10,285 nucleotides of DNA from an uncultured Clostridia bacterium (GTDB taxonomy: Bacteria; Bacillota; Clostridia; Lachnospirales; Anaerotignaceae): assembly GCA_947036475.1 (NCBI GenBank), contig CAMQRG010000055.1:1-10285 (forward strand), written 5' to 3'. Below are positions 1-5,533 of the stretch, piece after piece. The notes under the pieces were generated by a model. That model was not told the DNA's origin, searched no databases, and worked only from the letters and a program-made list of their open reading frames with translations. Within the stretch, counting starts at the first letter, position 1. Every line of letters begins with the position of its first letter. Both the position numbers and the translations under genes were made by a program.

Positions 1-32
1 CGTCGGCAGCGTCAGATGTGTATAAGAGACAG
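1..32 (+). other. Nextera read-1 adapter (artefact)
   Basis: The first 32 bases match the Illumina Nextera read-1 transposon adapter, lacking only its first T. The 19-base Tn5 mosaic end occupies 14-32. This is library-construction sequence, not genome. Genomic sequence starts at base 33. Confidence 0.98.
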
Positions 33-43
33 CAAATAAGCAG

Positions 44-67
44 CCACCGGACAATCCGGTGGTTTTT
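44..67 (+). terminator. Stem-loop: IS right-end hairpin and plus-strand terminator
   Basis: A perfect 7-bp stem CCACCGG/CCGGTGG (44-50/56-62) with loop ACAAT is followed by TTTTT (63-67) on the plus strand, the form of an intrinsic terminator for plus-strand transcription entering from outside the window. On the minus strand the same structure sits where the right-end hairpin of the IS200/IS605 remnant is expected and resembles the other end hairpin. The two roles are compatible. Confidence 0.6.
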
Positions 68-156
68 CCTATTCGGGCAAAACCTATGCTTCTTGCGTAA
101 TGCGTAAACGCATAACAAGAGCCTGCCAACTGCACACAGCCTCTGCCTGTGTCCAT

Positions 157-330
157 TCAACAGGTTATTGTATTTACTCCTTTCCATTCACACAGTTTCC
201 TCAGGATTTTTCCAACTTCTGTTTTCTTGTTTTTGTAAAATACCATTCTTCTATACTTGAGCGCAAACGCAATATGATATTTGCAATTCCAGCTCGTGTG
301 GGATAATTTATTTATATCATTAAGACCCAT
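157..330 (-). pseudogene. tnpA: Truncated IS200-type transposase TnpA (N-terminal 57 aa)
   Basis: Reading from the ATG at 330 gives 57 residues ending in TGA at 157-159. The residues HTSWNCKYHI and AFALKYRR, then KILRKLCEWKGV, follow the IS200-family TnpA N-terminus, where the usual forms are HTxWNCKYHIVF and APKYRR followed by a helix ending in E-(W/Y)-KGV. TnpA (about 150 aa) is a Y1 HUH single-strand transposase. The HUH histidines follow shortly after KGV and the catalytic tyrosine lies further on; both are absent here. No continuation was found in the other two frames downstream, so an internal deletion is more likely than a simple frameshift. A ribosome binding site GGGAGG lies about 10 bases before the ATG and is partly inside the 62-bp palindrome. 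The reading frame is too short for usual gene callers. Confidence 0.8.
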
Positions 331-341
331 ATCTTAATGTC

Positions 342-403
342 CTCCCTTCGATTATAATAAAAGTGCAGTCGGCCGACCGCACTTTTATTATAATCGAAGG
401 GAG
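342..403. repeat. 62-bp near-perfect palindrome over the tnpA ribosome binding site
   Basis: The 25-bp arms 342-366 and 379-403 are exact reverse complements. Inside them is one A/C mismatch (367/378) and then a 5-bp palindromic core (368-372/373-377), giving 30 of 31 pairs with almost no loop. On the minus strand its 3' arm ends in GGGAG, most of the tnpA ribosome binding site, so folding of the mRNA would hide it. Translation control by ribosome-site sequestration is established for IS200. On the plus strand the palindrome is followed by GTTTTTCTG, so it could also terminate plus-strand transcription. TATAAT-like hexamers occur in both arms. Confidence 0.85.
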
Positions 404-439
404 TTTTTCTGTCTGCCTCATCGCCAGAAGGCTCTTTGG

Positions 440-462
440 AACCACGCGACTATCGCGTGGTT
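440..462 (-). repeat. IS200/IS605 left-end hairpin
   Basis: A perfect 10-bp stem AACCACGCGA/TCGCGTGGTT (440-449/453-462) has a 3-base loop. It lies about 110 bp upstream of the tnpA start on the element's left side, where TnpA-bound hairpins occur. Read on the minus strand it aligns with the hairpin at 44-62, and the GC to CG changes in one arm are matched in the other arm. It is followed on the plus strand by TTCTCT, so weak terminator activity is also possible. Confidence 0.6.
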
Positions 463-589
463 TTCTCTACACAACCAATTCCTCTGCCAAATCAATATCA
501 CTTTTCTCGCGAGATACTACCTGTGAACAGCAACAAATATGCCACATTCTCACAGCAGATGTATTCAATCTTCAGAATCGAACCGATTT

Positions 590-617
590 GGCCGACCTGT
601 AAAGCTTTCGGTCGGCC
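590..617 (-). terminator. Stem-loop downstream of the collagen-like gene
   Basis: The arms GGCCGACC (590-597) and GGTCGGCC (610-617) form an 8-bp stem with a 12-base loop, 45 bp past the collagen-like gene's stop. There is no T-run on the minus strand, so termination there is uncertain. An outer CGATTT/AAATCG pairing could extend it with a bulge. On the plus strand it is followed by TTTCGT. Apart from this stem and a 10-bp palindrome TCTCGCGAGA at 505-514, nothing was recognised between 466 and 661. Confidence 0.35.
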
Positions 618-661
618 TTTCGTAAATCGATTCATTCATTGATTCTTCTGTTTCATTATCC

Positions 662-2056
662 TTAATCCAGTTTGCGGATAGTTATGGATGAGTCGCTAAA
701 CTGCCCATACATAGTCTCCGTCACCAGTCCGATCTCAACCGGTGCGTCAGTTACCGTTATAAATGTGGACCCTGAAAGATCCACCTTATAATCTTTCTCA
801 CTGACAGTTGCTAAGGAAGTTGTTCCAGGAATTACAACATAATTAGCGGTAAGATGCACACCAACCGGAACCGGTGGATTAACAGCGGCCGAATTAGTGG
901 CAACCGTATGATATGAAATCTCATAAGTTCCGTTTGTCACCAGGGAAAACTTACCGGTATTCATTGGATGAGCAATATCCGTGCCCTTGATAAACAAAGA
1001 ATCTGTAAAGTAAATGAGCCCATTCCCTCCCGGAGCCTGTATTCCTTCACTGACTGACACCAACGCATGCAGCACAGGCGCTGGAGCAGAGAGGCCGGCT
1101 GGTCCCTGTGAACCTGTCGCTCCTGTTGGTCCGGCCAGTCCCTGCGGACCTGTTGGACCTGTTGGGCCGGCGGGACCGGTAACTCCCATCGGGCCGGCAG
1201 CTCCTGCTGCTCCCGTAGGACCTGTTGCCCCTTGTGGACCTGTCGCTCCGGCTGGTCCCTGCGGACCTGCTGCTCCGACTGGACCCGGCGAACCCGTCGC
1301 TCCCGTTGGTCCGGCCAGTCCCTGTGAACCTGTTGCTCCTGTTGGACCTGCTGCTCCGGCTGGGCCTGTCGCTCCGGCTGGTCCCTGTGAACCCGTCGCT
1401 CCTGTTGGGCCGGCCAGACCCTGCGGGCCTGCTGCTCCTGTCGGTCCGGCTGAACCTTGTGGACCTGTTGGACCTGTTGCTCCTGTTGGACCTGTAGGAC
1501 CTGCTGCCCCTGCTGGTCCCTGTGGACCTGCTGCTCCGGCTGGACCCTGTGGACCTGCTGCTCCGGCCGGTCCCTGTGCCCCTGTCGCTCCTTGCTGTCC
1601 AGTCGCACCCGTTACACCAGTTAAACCCTGCAGACCCATTGGACCTGTTGCGCCCGTTGCACCAGTTGGGCCTTGTGCTCCTGTGGGGCCTGTTGTTCCG
1701 GCCGGACCTTGCGGACCCGTTGCACCAGTTGGACCTTGTGGTCTCGTGGGCTCTTCGGTTTGCACCAGAAAAAAGTCCGGAGAATCTCCTGGAATTCCCA
1801 TTGGATTATCTCTCGCTACCTGATACAACGCCCCATTATGGAGCACTTTGGTTCCGGCTCTGTAAGGCGTTCCCTCTGCGAACATATATATCTTTTCCTG
1901 TCCTGTTTCCGGACATCTCATTGTATCTGTACAGCAGTCACCACAGCACTGACTCCCACAGCCCCGCTTTCCACAACACTGCCTTGCAAATATCTGACAG
2001 TTCTCCTCAGACCAATCTTTTGCATGTCCATTTTTGTAATAATCATTCAAAAACAT
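662..2056 (-). CDS. Collagen-like (Gly-X-Y) protein, probable spore-surface protein
   Basis: This 464-residue protein starts at an ATG 4 bases after GAAAGGAGAG. Residues 1-50 hold nine cysteines between C20 and C48, four of them as two CC pairs (CCGDCC). Residues about 57-98 resemble the short carbohydrate-binding module of chitinases (YRAGTKVLHNGALYQV, then P and F), a weak similarity. Residues 108-323 are 72 uninterrupted Gly-X-Y triplets rich in GPT, GAT, GPA and GPQ, with no charged residue. Residues about 327-464 are beta-rich, ending SSITIRKLD, as in the jelly-roll C-terminal domains of BclA-type proteins, which trimerise and seed the triple helix. BclA-type proteins form exosporium hair-like filaments in Bacillus and Clostridioides, often glycosylated on threonine in the triplets. 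There is no signal peptide, which fits synthesis in the mother cell. The sigma-K-like promoter upstream agrees. Spore location is inference; a non-spore surface role remains possible. Confidence 0.85.
   Translation of the reverse strand: MFLNDYYKNGHAKDWSEENCQIFARQCCGKRGCGSQCCGDCCTDTMRCPETGQEKIYMFAEGTPYRAGTKVLHNGALYQVARDNPMGIPGDSPDFFLVQTEEPTRPQGPTGATGPQGPAGTTGPTGAQGPTGATGATGPMGLQGLTGVTGATGQQGATGAQGPAGAAGPQGPAGAAGPQGPAGAAGPTGPTGATGPTGPQGSAGPTGAAGPQGLAGPTGATGSQGPAGATGPAGAAGPTGATGSQGLAGPTGATGSPGPVGAAGPQGPAGATGPQGATGPTGAAGAAGPMGVTGPAGPTGPTGPQGLAGPTGATGSQGPAGLSAPAPVLHALVSVSEGIQAPGGNGLIYFTDSLFIKGTDIAHPMNTGKFSLVTNGTYEISYHTVATNSAAVNPPVPVGVHLTANYVVIPGTTSLATVSEKDYKVDLSGSTFITVTDAPVEIGLVTETMYGQFSDSSITIRKLD
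1088..1735 (-). repeat. Collagen triplet-coding repeat, 72 units of 9 bp
   Basis: This 648-bp tract encodes 72 consecutive Gly-X-Y triplets. At DNA level it is an imperfect GC-rich array with local near-identical blocks such as the GPAGAAGPQ module repeated in tandem (protein residues about 163-186), so length variation by recombination or slippage is plausible. The opposite strand also stays open across the tract because GGN and CCN codons are mutually complementary. Confidence 0.9.
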
Positions 2057-2114
2057 AATACTCTCCTTTCTAAGTTCTAAAACAACCTCGCCATCTTCTA
2101 TGCTTGGCTTACTA

Positions 2115-2142
2115 TATCTTATGCATCAGGACAAATTGAGTT
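2115..2142 (-). promoter_or_regulatory. Candidate sigma-K promoter of the collagen-like gene
   Basis: On the minus strand, AAC (2142-2140) is followed after 16 bases by CATAAGATA (2123-2115). This matches the mother-cell sigma-K consensus: AC at -35, 16-17 bases, CATANNNTA at -10. The predicted start is near 2107, giving a leader of about 50 nt. The motif is short, so a chance match cannot be excluded, but position and gene type agree. Confidence 0.5.
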
Positions 2143-2224
2143 ACTTTTCATCTATTGTCAGCCTTCTCATCATTTGTCATTATGGATATTAGGGAAAGAA
2201 AAGAGTATAATGGAAACAAAACGC

Positions 2225-2256
2225 AAAAAAAGCCGCCCATTTTCAAGGACGACTTT
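2225..2256 (-). terminator. Intrinsic terminator of the 84-aa gene
   Basis: On the minus strand a 7-bp stem GTCGTCC/GGGCGGC (two G-U pairs; 2253-2247/2238-2232) with an 8-base loop is followed by seven T (2231-2225). Flanking A and T runs can extend the stem. It lies about 120 bp past the stop of the 84-residue gene and shields the collagen promoter from read-through. Confidence 0.8.
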
Positions 2257-2376
2257 CTGCATAATGTAGTAGTTAAAATATGTTTTCATGTGTTTTTGTC
2301 AAAATTCTTTCATTTTCATATTTCTCATAAAAGCTAATCACAGGAATTTTGCAGCCTTTGGGACGGTTTCTGTTTT

Positions 2377-2631
2377 TCATCTGACTCTGCGGCCCTTCCG
2401 TCGTCTGCGCAGAATACGCACGCCGTTATCCGTCTTAGCTGTATACCCTGCAATAAACGCATTTTCGGCTGTATAGATGATTTGTGTATGCAAAATCGTT
2501 TCAAAATCTAAAAATGCCTCATCATCCAAATGTTTCCGCAAAAACGCTGTCAACTCCAAATATGGCTTTCCCTGCTCCGTTTCCGCATATTCCTCCGAAG
2601 CAAAATATCCGTCCAGTAATACTTTGTACAT
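2377..2631 (-). CDS. Small hypothetical protein, 84 aa
   Basis: The product is not recognised with confidence. The start at 2631 has AAGAAGGGA about 5 bases upstream, and a clear terminator follows, so it is likely expressed. Residues 1-70 look like a compact, mostly helical, acidic protein (MYKVLLDGYF, then ELTAFLRKHLDDEAF, then AENAFIAGYTAK). The last 15 residues are very basic (RRRRKGRRVR), as in nucleic-acid-binding tails. The AENAFIAGY pattern is reminiscent of small DUF6809-type proteins of Clostridia, often found on mobile elements; this is recall only. It lies 50 bp downstream of the broken XRE gene in the same direction and was probably co-transcribed with it, which suggests an accessory or mobile-element module. 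Confidence 0.65.
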   Translation of the reverse strand: MYKVLLDGYFASEEYAETEQGKPYLELTAFLRKHLDDEAFLDFETILHTQIIYTAENAFIAGYTAKTDNGVRILRRRRKGRRVR

Positions 2632-2648
2632 CTGTATCCCTTCTTTCC

Positions 2649-2682
2649 GGCGGAATATTGCAGGGCACCTGCCCTGCCCGCC
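2649..2682 (-). promoter_or_regulatory. Stem-loop between the XRE pseudogene and the 84-aa gene
   Basis: A perfect 7-bp stem GCAGGGC/GCCCTGC (2660-2666/2671-2677) has a 4-base loop, and an outer GGCGG/CCGCC stem (2649-2653/2678-2682) has a 6-base bulge on one side. No T-run follows, so it is not a classical terminator. It fills most of the 50-bp gap ahead of the 84-aa gene's ribosome binding site and might process or stabilise the transcript. Confidence 0.5.
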
Positions 2683-2900
2683 TAATTTTTATCTTCCACC
2701 TGCAAAAGGTCGGAAACCGTATCGCCCGTATATGCTGCGATTTTTTATAGTGTATTCAAGTTCGGATTACCTTTCAAACGTTCCAAAAGGCTTAATTCCT
2801 CTACACTTATGCCGATATGAAACGCAAATTCAATCTGAGTTTCATTGCATTCTTTTCGATATTCTTTCAGATATTTTGCGAGTGCTTCTCTCTCCGGCAT
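2682..2900 (-). pseudogene. XRE-family HTH regulator with in-frame premature stop
   Basis: From the ATG at 2900 (AAGGGG 8 bases upstream) the frame encodes 51 residues to TAA at 2745-2747, then continues in the same frame for 20 more residues to TAG at 2682-2684. Across the stop it reads NPNLNTL-stop-KIAAYTG. XRE/Cro-CI domains typically have NPTLxTLQKIA here, so the ochre codon stands at the usual Gln and fits one C to T change (CAA to TAA). The intact protein would be 72 aa, a single helix-turn-helix domain: helix 1 about residues 5-17, the Q-xx-FA helix about 22-29, recognition helix about 33-42. Without the last part, helix 5 of the fold is lost. The break may be real or a base error. It probably controlled its own promoter and the small gene downstream. 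Confidence 0.75.
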
Positions 2901-2912
2901 ATTTTCGACCCC

Positions 2913-2974
2913 TTTAGACCATCGTAAACAAAAAAGTCTAAAAACACTACGGAATAGATTACGGATTAGTCTAA
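2913..2974. promoter_or_regulatory. Candidate XRE operator: repeated TTAGAC boxes
   Basis: Just upstream of the XRE start lie TTTAGAC (2913-2919), its inverted copy GTCTAAA (2936-2942) and a third copy GTCTAA (2969-2974). Repeated half-sites close to an XRE gene are typical of autoregulation. No convincing -35/-10 pair was identified. The region is AT-rich, so the match is only suggestive. Confidence 0.35.
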
Positions 2975-3075
2975 GTATTGAAAAAATAAGACAAAAAGTG
3001 CCAAAGCAGCCTGACAAAAAATGTCCCATATTGTGTTTTTTCTTTCAAACGGTAATAGATATAATCCTAATCCTG

Positions 3076-3112
3076 TTGACTAATATCTATAATTATATAA
3101 TATTCGGCCGAA
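3076..3112 (+). promoter_or_regulatory. AT-rich promoter-like stretch with 10-bp palindrome
   Basis: TTGACT (3076-3081) is followed by TATAAT (3096-3101; 14-base spacer, short) or TAATAT (3098-3103; 16-base spacer), then a perfect palindrome TTCGGCCGAA (3103-3112). No plus-strand gene starts within 300 bp, so a true promoter is doubtful. The stretch 2901-3480 has no intact gene. It holds this site, the TTAGAC boxes, an orphan coding fragment and a candidate chemoreceptor promoter. Confidence 0.25.
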
Positions 3113-3153
3113 ATTTGGTAGATGTTAATAAACTTTAACAAAGCATATGTAGT

Positions 3154-3318
3154 TTACATTCTAAAAACAATTTGAATTTCAATCCATTCCTTTGCAGTAC
3201 CTTTGCCGTTTTTCTTTTCCCACAATGAAAAATCAGGGAGAGCTATTCGCGCTTTTTTAACGTCGGTTTCTCGCATAAAATCCGAAACAATTTGTATTGA
3301 ACATTCAGAGTCTTTATG
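3154..3318 (-). pseudogene. Orphan coding-like fragment, 54 codons, no recognised family
   Basis: Between an in-frame TAG (3319-3321) and a TAA stop (3154-3156) the minus strand reads as a plausible soluble protein C-terminus. It contains SIQIVSDFMRETDVKKARIA and then LPDFSLWEKKNGKGTAKEWI, ending EIQIVFRM. The mix of charged, hydrophobic and aromatic residues is unlike the Phe-, Ile- and Asn-rich translations of nearby AT-rich DNA. The only ATG (3276) has no good ribosome binding site and would give 40 residues. I do not recognise the family. It is best read as the tail of a degraded gene, possibly from the same accessory insertion as the XRE remnant. Confidence 0.4.
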
Positions 3319-3325
3319 CTACTAT
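3297..3325 (+). promoter_or_regulatory. Candidate promoter of the chemoreceptor gene
   Basis: TTGAAC (3297-3302), a 17-base spacer and TACTAT (3320-3325) form a moderate sigma-A match, 4 of 6 bases in each box. It would give a leader of about 150 nt containing an inverted repeat CACAGA/TCTGTG (3385-3399) and a hairpin TGGCGAA/TTCGCCA (3430-3449). No clear sigma-D (motility) promoter was seen. Confidence 0.3.
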
Positions 3326-3480
3326 TTATCTAAAATACAATGAAAATTTTATGACATTCTCCGGCTTTTTCCACCCCGCATAAACACAGAACCTCTGTGA
3401 TATATGTGATAAAAGGGACGGGAAATCCATGGCGAATTCATTTTCGCCAGAAACAAAACAGGAAGAAAGGAAAAGGAAAC

Positions 3481-3594
3481 ATGAAGTCGATCAAATCAAA
3501 AATTCAAGTCAGTATGTTGTCAGCAGTATTGGTCAGCGCTGTGCTGATCGGCGTAATTACAGCCCTTTTGAACGCCAGCGGGATTGAGCCGTAA
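3481..3594 (+). pseudogene. Frameshifted N-terminus of the chemoreceptor (first membrane helix)
   Basis: The ATG at 3481 follows a purine-rich ribosome site (AAGGAAAAGG). It starts a typical chemoreceptor N-terminus: MKSIKSKIQV, a hydrophobic helix of about 22 residues (MLSAVLVSAVLIGVITALL), then NASGIEP and TAA at 3592-3594. The remaining receptor is open in another frame from the overlapping ATG (TAATG). Adding one G at the GAGCC of 3586-3590 (GAG-GCC) joins the two as GIEAVMEKTM and gives one 648-aa receptor. A base lost from a GG pair is the simplest explanation, either as a real mutation or a sequencing error. Confidence 0.75.
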
Positions 3595-5426
3595 TGGAAA
3601 AAACAATGGTACCTGCCACCCAGATGGCGGCGGACGCTGTGGAGTGGCGCATGGATAAATATTGGACCGCGCTGCAGGAGGCGGCTGCTTCCGATATCTT
3701 CCGGAAGTCTGACCCTATGGCGCCGGAATTGATTCCTGTTCGGGATGATATTGCACAGAGAAACGGGTTCCTTTATACCGGAAAAATGGATGCCGATGGA
3801 TTTTCCTCCACTGGCTTCAGCTATGCCGGAGAAGAATATTTTCAGAAGTGTAAGCAGAGCATGAAGCCTTATATTTCTGATATTATGAACGATGGACAGC
3901 AGATGATATTCCTGCTGGAAGTTCCCATCATGGAAAACGGCCAATTCGCAGGCGTGGTCTATGGCGGCATCAGCGCAGATTTCCTGTCAGATATCGTTGT
4001 CAATCTGGCTATGGGCAGCGATGGTGTAGCTTATGTGCTGGACCATAGAGGCAACGTCATCGGCCACAGGGAACGCGCCATTGTAGAAGAAGGCTCTAAT
4101 ATGATTAACGCTGCGAAAACAGATGCCAGTCTGGAAGATGTTGCCGCACTCAACCAGCGCATGATACAGGGAGAAACCGGCACCGGAGCCTATCAGTTGT
4201 ATGGCGATAACAAATTTGTGGGCTTTGCCCCCATTGACGGCAATCAGGAATGGAGCATTGCCATTGAAGCCAGCCAGCGGGAATTTAAGGCTACCCTGGA
4301 CCGGAGTATCCTGCTCACGCTTTTAGTGGTGCTGCTGGTCATTCTTGCCACCTACCCCGTAGCAGTAATGGTAGGACGCTCGATTTCCAACCCTATCCGT
4401 TCCTGTGTCACCCGCCTGGAAAAGCTGGCAGAAGGCGATTTGCAGACGCCTGCCCCTGCTGTGAAATCAAAGGATGAAACAGCGCATTTGACAAAGGCTT
4501 TGGATACAACCATACAGCGCCTGAATGATGTGGTGCAGGATGCATCTTACCACCTTGGCAAAATGGAACAGGGAGATTTCCGGGAAAATATTACCCGTAC
4601 ATACTGGGGCGATTTCGTCGCAATAGAAAAATCTATTAAGGCAATCCATCGCTCTCTGAAAGATATGCTTCTTCAAATCAGTCAGTCCGCCGCAACAGTA
4701 GCAGCCAGCGCGGGGCATGTGTCCAACGGGGCGCAGTCTCTGAGTCAGGGTGCAACAGAACAGGCAAGCGCCGTCCATGAGCTTTCCTCTACTGTTGGCA
4801 GTATCGCAGAAAACGCCAAACAGACAGTGGCGGCTGTGGAAGAAGCGGGAGAATTTGTAAATCAGGTAGGCACACAGCTGAATATCAATGTGGATTATGT
4901 AAAAGAGCTGAATACCGCAATGGAAAAAATTTCCGGTTCCTCCTCCGAAATTCGTAAAATCATTGATACCATTGAAAGCATCGCGTTTCAGACGAATATT
5001 CTGGCTTTAAACGCCGCTGTCGAGGCTGCCCGCGCAGGCAGTGCCGGCAAAGGCTTCGCAGTTGTTTCCGATGAAGTGCGCAATCTGGCAGCAAAGTCTG
5101 ATGAAGCTGCCAAAGCCACAAAAGAACTGATCGAAAGCTCCATTGACGCTGTGAGAGAAGGCGGGCTGGTGGTGGAAAAAGTAACGGAATCACTGGATAA
5201 AACGAATTCCATCGCCGGCAACGTCACTACCAGAATGCATGCAGTGGTGGAGGCTATCGAAAATCAGACCGTTGCTATTTCGCAGATAACGGAAGGTATT
5301 GACCAGATTTCTTCTGTGGTACAGAGTACCTCTGCTACTTCTGAACAAAGCGCGGCAACCGCACAGAATCTGTCAGACCAGTCTCAGCTGATGAATGATT
5401 TGACACAGAAATTCCAGCTGAATTAA
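3594..5426 (+). CDS. Methyl-accepting chemotaxis protein (main part, N-terminus frameshifted)
   Basis: The 610 residues from the ATG at 3594 form a chemoreceptor lacking its first membrane helix. Residues about 1-235 are an extracellular Cache-type sensor (YVLDHRGNVIGH, then GFAPIDGNQEWSIAI). Residues 238-260 are the second membrane helix, and 262-312 a HAMP domain (NPIRSCVTRLEKLAEGDL). Residues about 355-605 are the coiled-coil signalling domain with the conserved tip around 453-485 (IAFQTNILALNAAVEAARAG) and methylation-type segments such as ATSEQSAATAQNL. Such receptors drive CheA through CheW and are tuned by CheR and CheB; the ligand is unknown. The true gene very likely begins at 3481. 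The TAATG overlap could allow translational coupling, but without helix 1 the sensor would not be placed outside. It stands alone on this strand, convergent with the nitroreductase gene. Confidence 0.93.
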   Translation: MEKTMVPATQMAADAVEWRMDKYWTALQEAAASDIFRKSDPMAPELIPVRDDIAQRNGFLYTGKMDADGFSSTGFSYAGEEYFQKCKQSMKPYISDIMNDGQQMIFLLEVPIMENGQFAGVVYGGISADFLSDIVVNLAMGSDGVAYVLDHRGNVIGHRERAIVEEGSNMINAAKTDASLEDVAALNQRMIQGETGTGAYQLYGDNKFVGFAPIDGNQEWSIAIEASQREFKATLDRSILLTLLVVLLVILATYPVAVMVGRSISNPIRSCVTRLEKLAEGDLQTPAPAVKSKDETAHLTKALDTTIQRLNDVVQDASYHLGKMEQGDFRENITRTYWGDFVAIEKSIKAIHRSLKDMLLQISQSAATVAASAGHVSNGAQSLSQGATEQASAVHELSSTVGSIAENAKQTVAAVEEAGEFVNQVGTQLNINVDYVKELNTAMEKISGSSSEIRKIIDTIESIAFQTNILALNAAVEAARAGSAGKGFAVVSDEVRNLAAKSDEAAKATKELIESSIDAVREGGLVVEKVTESLDKTNSIAGNVTTRMHAVVEAIENQTVAISQITEGIDQISSVVQSTSATSEQSAATAQNLSDQSQLMNDLTQKFQLN

Positions 5427-5432
5427 AGACTT

Positions 5433-5488
5433 CTGAAAAAGTAAAAAAGGTCCAGCCAGATTGTATTTTTCAATCCGGCCGGACCTTT
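5433..5488 (-). terminator. Intrinsic terminator between convergent genes
   Basis: The arms 5446-5463 and 5471-5488 pair over 16 of 18 positions (AAAGGTCC/GGACCTTT outer, GCC/GGC middle, GATTG/CAATC inner, two A/C mismatches) around a 7-base loop. On the minus strand it is followed by TTTTTTACTTTTTC, a strong T-run that ends the ylxM-to-nitroreductase operon. On the plus strand the following TTTCAC is weak, but the stem probably also ends the chemoreceptor transcript. Confidence 0.85.
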
Positions 5489-5533
5489 CACTGTCTGAAA
5501 ACCTTCTGCAATATATCTTTATAGCAAAACATG

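Larger units (their letters stand above)
44..465 (-). mobile_element. IS200/IS605-family deletion derivative
   Basis: In minus orientation the segment has an end hairpin (440-462), a long palindrome (342-403), the 5' part of a TnpA gene (157-330) and a second end hairpin (44-62). This is the layout of IS200-type elements: left-end hairpin, regulatory inverted repeat, tnpA, right-end hairpin. Both end hairpins begin with AAAACCAC and align over 25 bases. Their differences at two stem positions are compensated on the opposite arm. The part of tnpA encoding the HUH histidines and catalytic tyrosine is missing, so the element cannot move by itself but might be mobilised in trans. IS200/IS605 elements have no terminal inverted repeats or target duplications, so exact tips cannot be set; 44-465 is a minimal span. 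About 113 bp between the tnpA remnant and the right hairpin hold a small ATGCGT/ACGCAT stem (100-113) and nothing else recognised. Confidence 0.65.

Noticed and set aside
342..403. Palindrome as an assembly or PCR fold-back artefact
   Set aside because: Unique, different sequence lies on both sides, there is a mismatch inside, and the structure is placed exactly over the tnpA ribosome site. Raw reads would still settle it.
1014..1823. 269-codon plus-strand open frame rich in GP repeats opposite the collagen gene
   Set aside because: It is the complement of the Gly-X-Y tract, where GGN and CCN codons keep both strands open. No ribosome site, and the minus frame has proper domains at both ends.
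2155..2337. 60-codon plus-strand open frame
   Set aside because: It runs through the minus-strand terminator (2225-2256), has no clear ribosome site and its translation is low-complexity.
2901..3029. Upstream extension of the XRE protein by 43 residues
   Set aside because: The extra residues are Phe/Leu-rich translation of AT-rich DNA; the internal ATG at 2900 has a ribosome site and starts at the usual XRE N-terminus.
3326..3480. Cyclic-di-GMP riboswitch ahead of the chemoreceptor
   Set aside because: Such riboswitches often precede chemoreceptors in Clostridia, but none of the GEMM core motifs is visible; only short hairpins are present.
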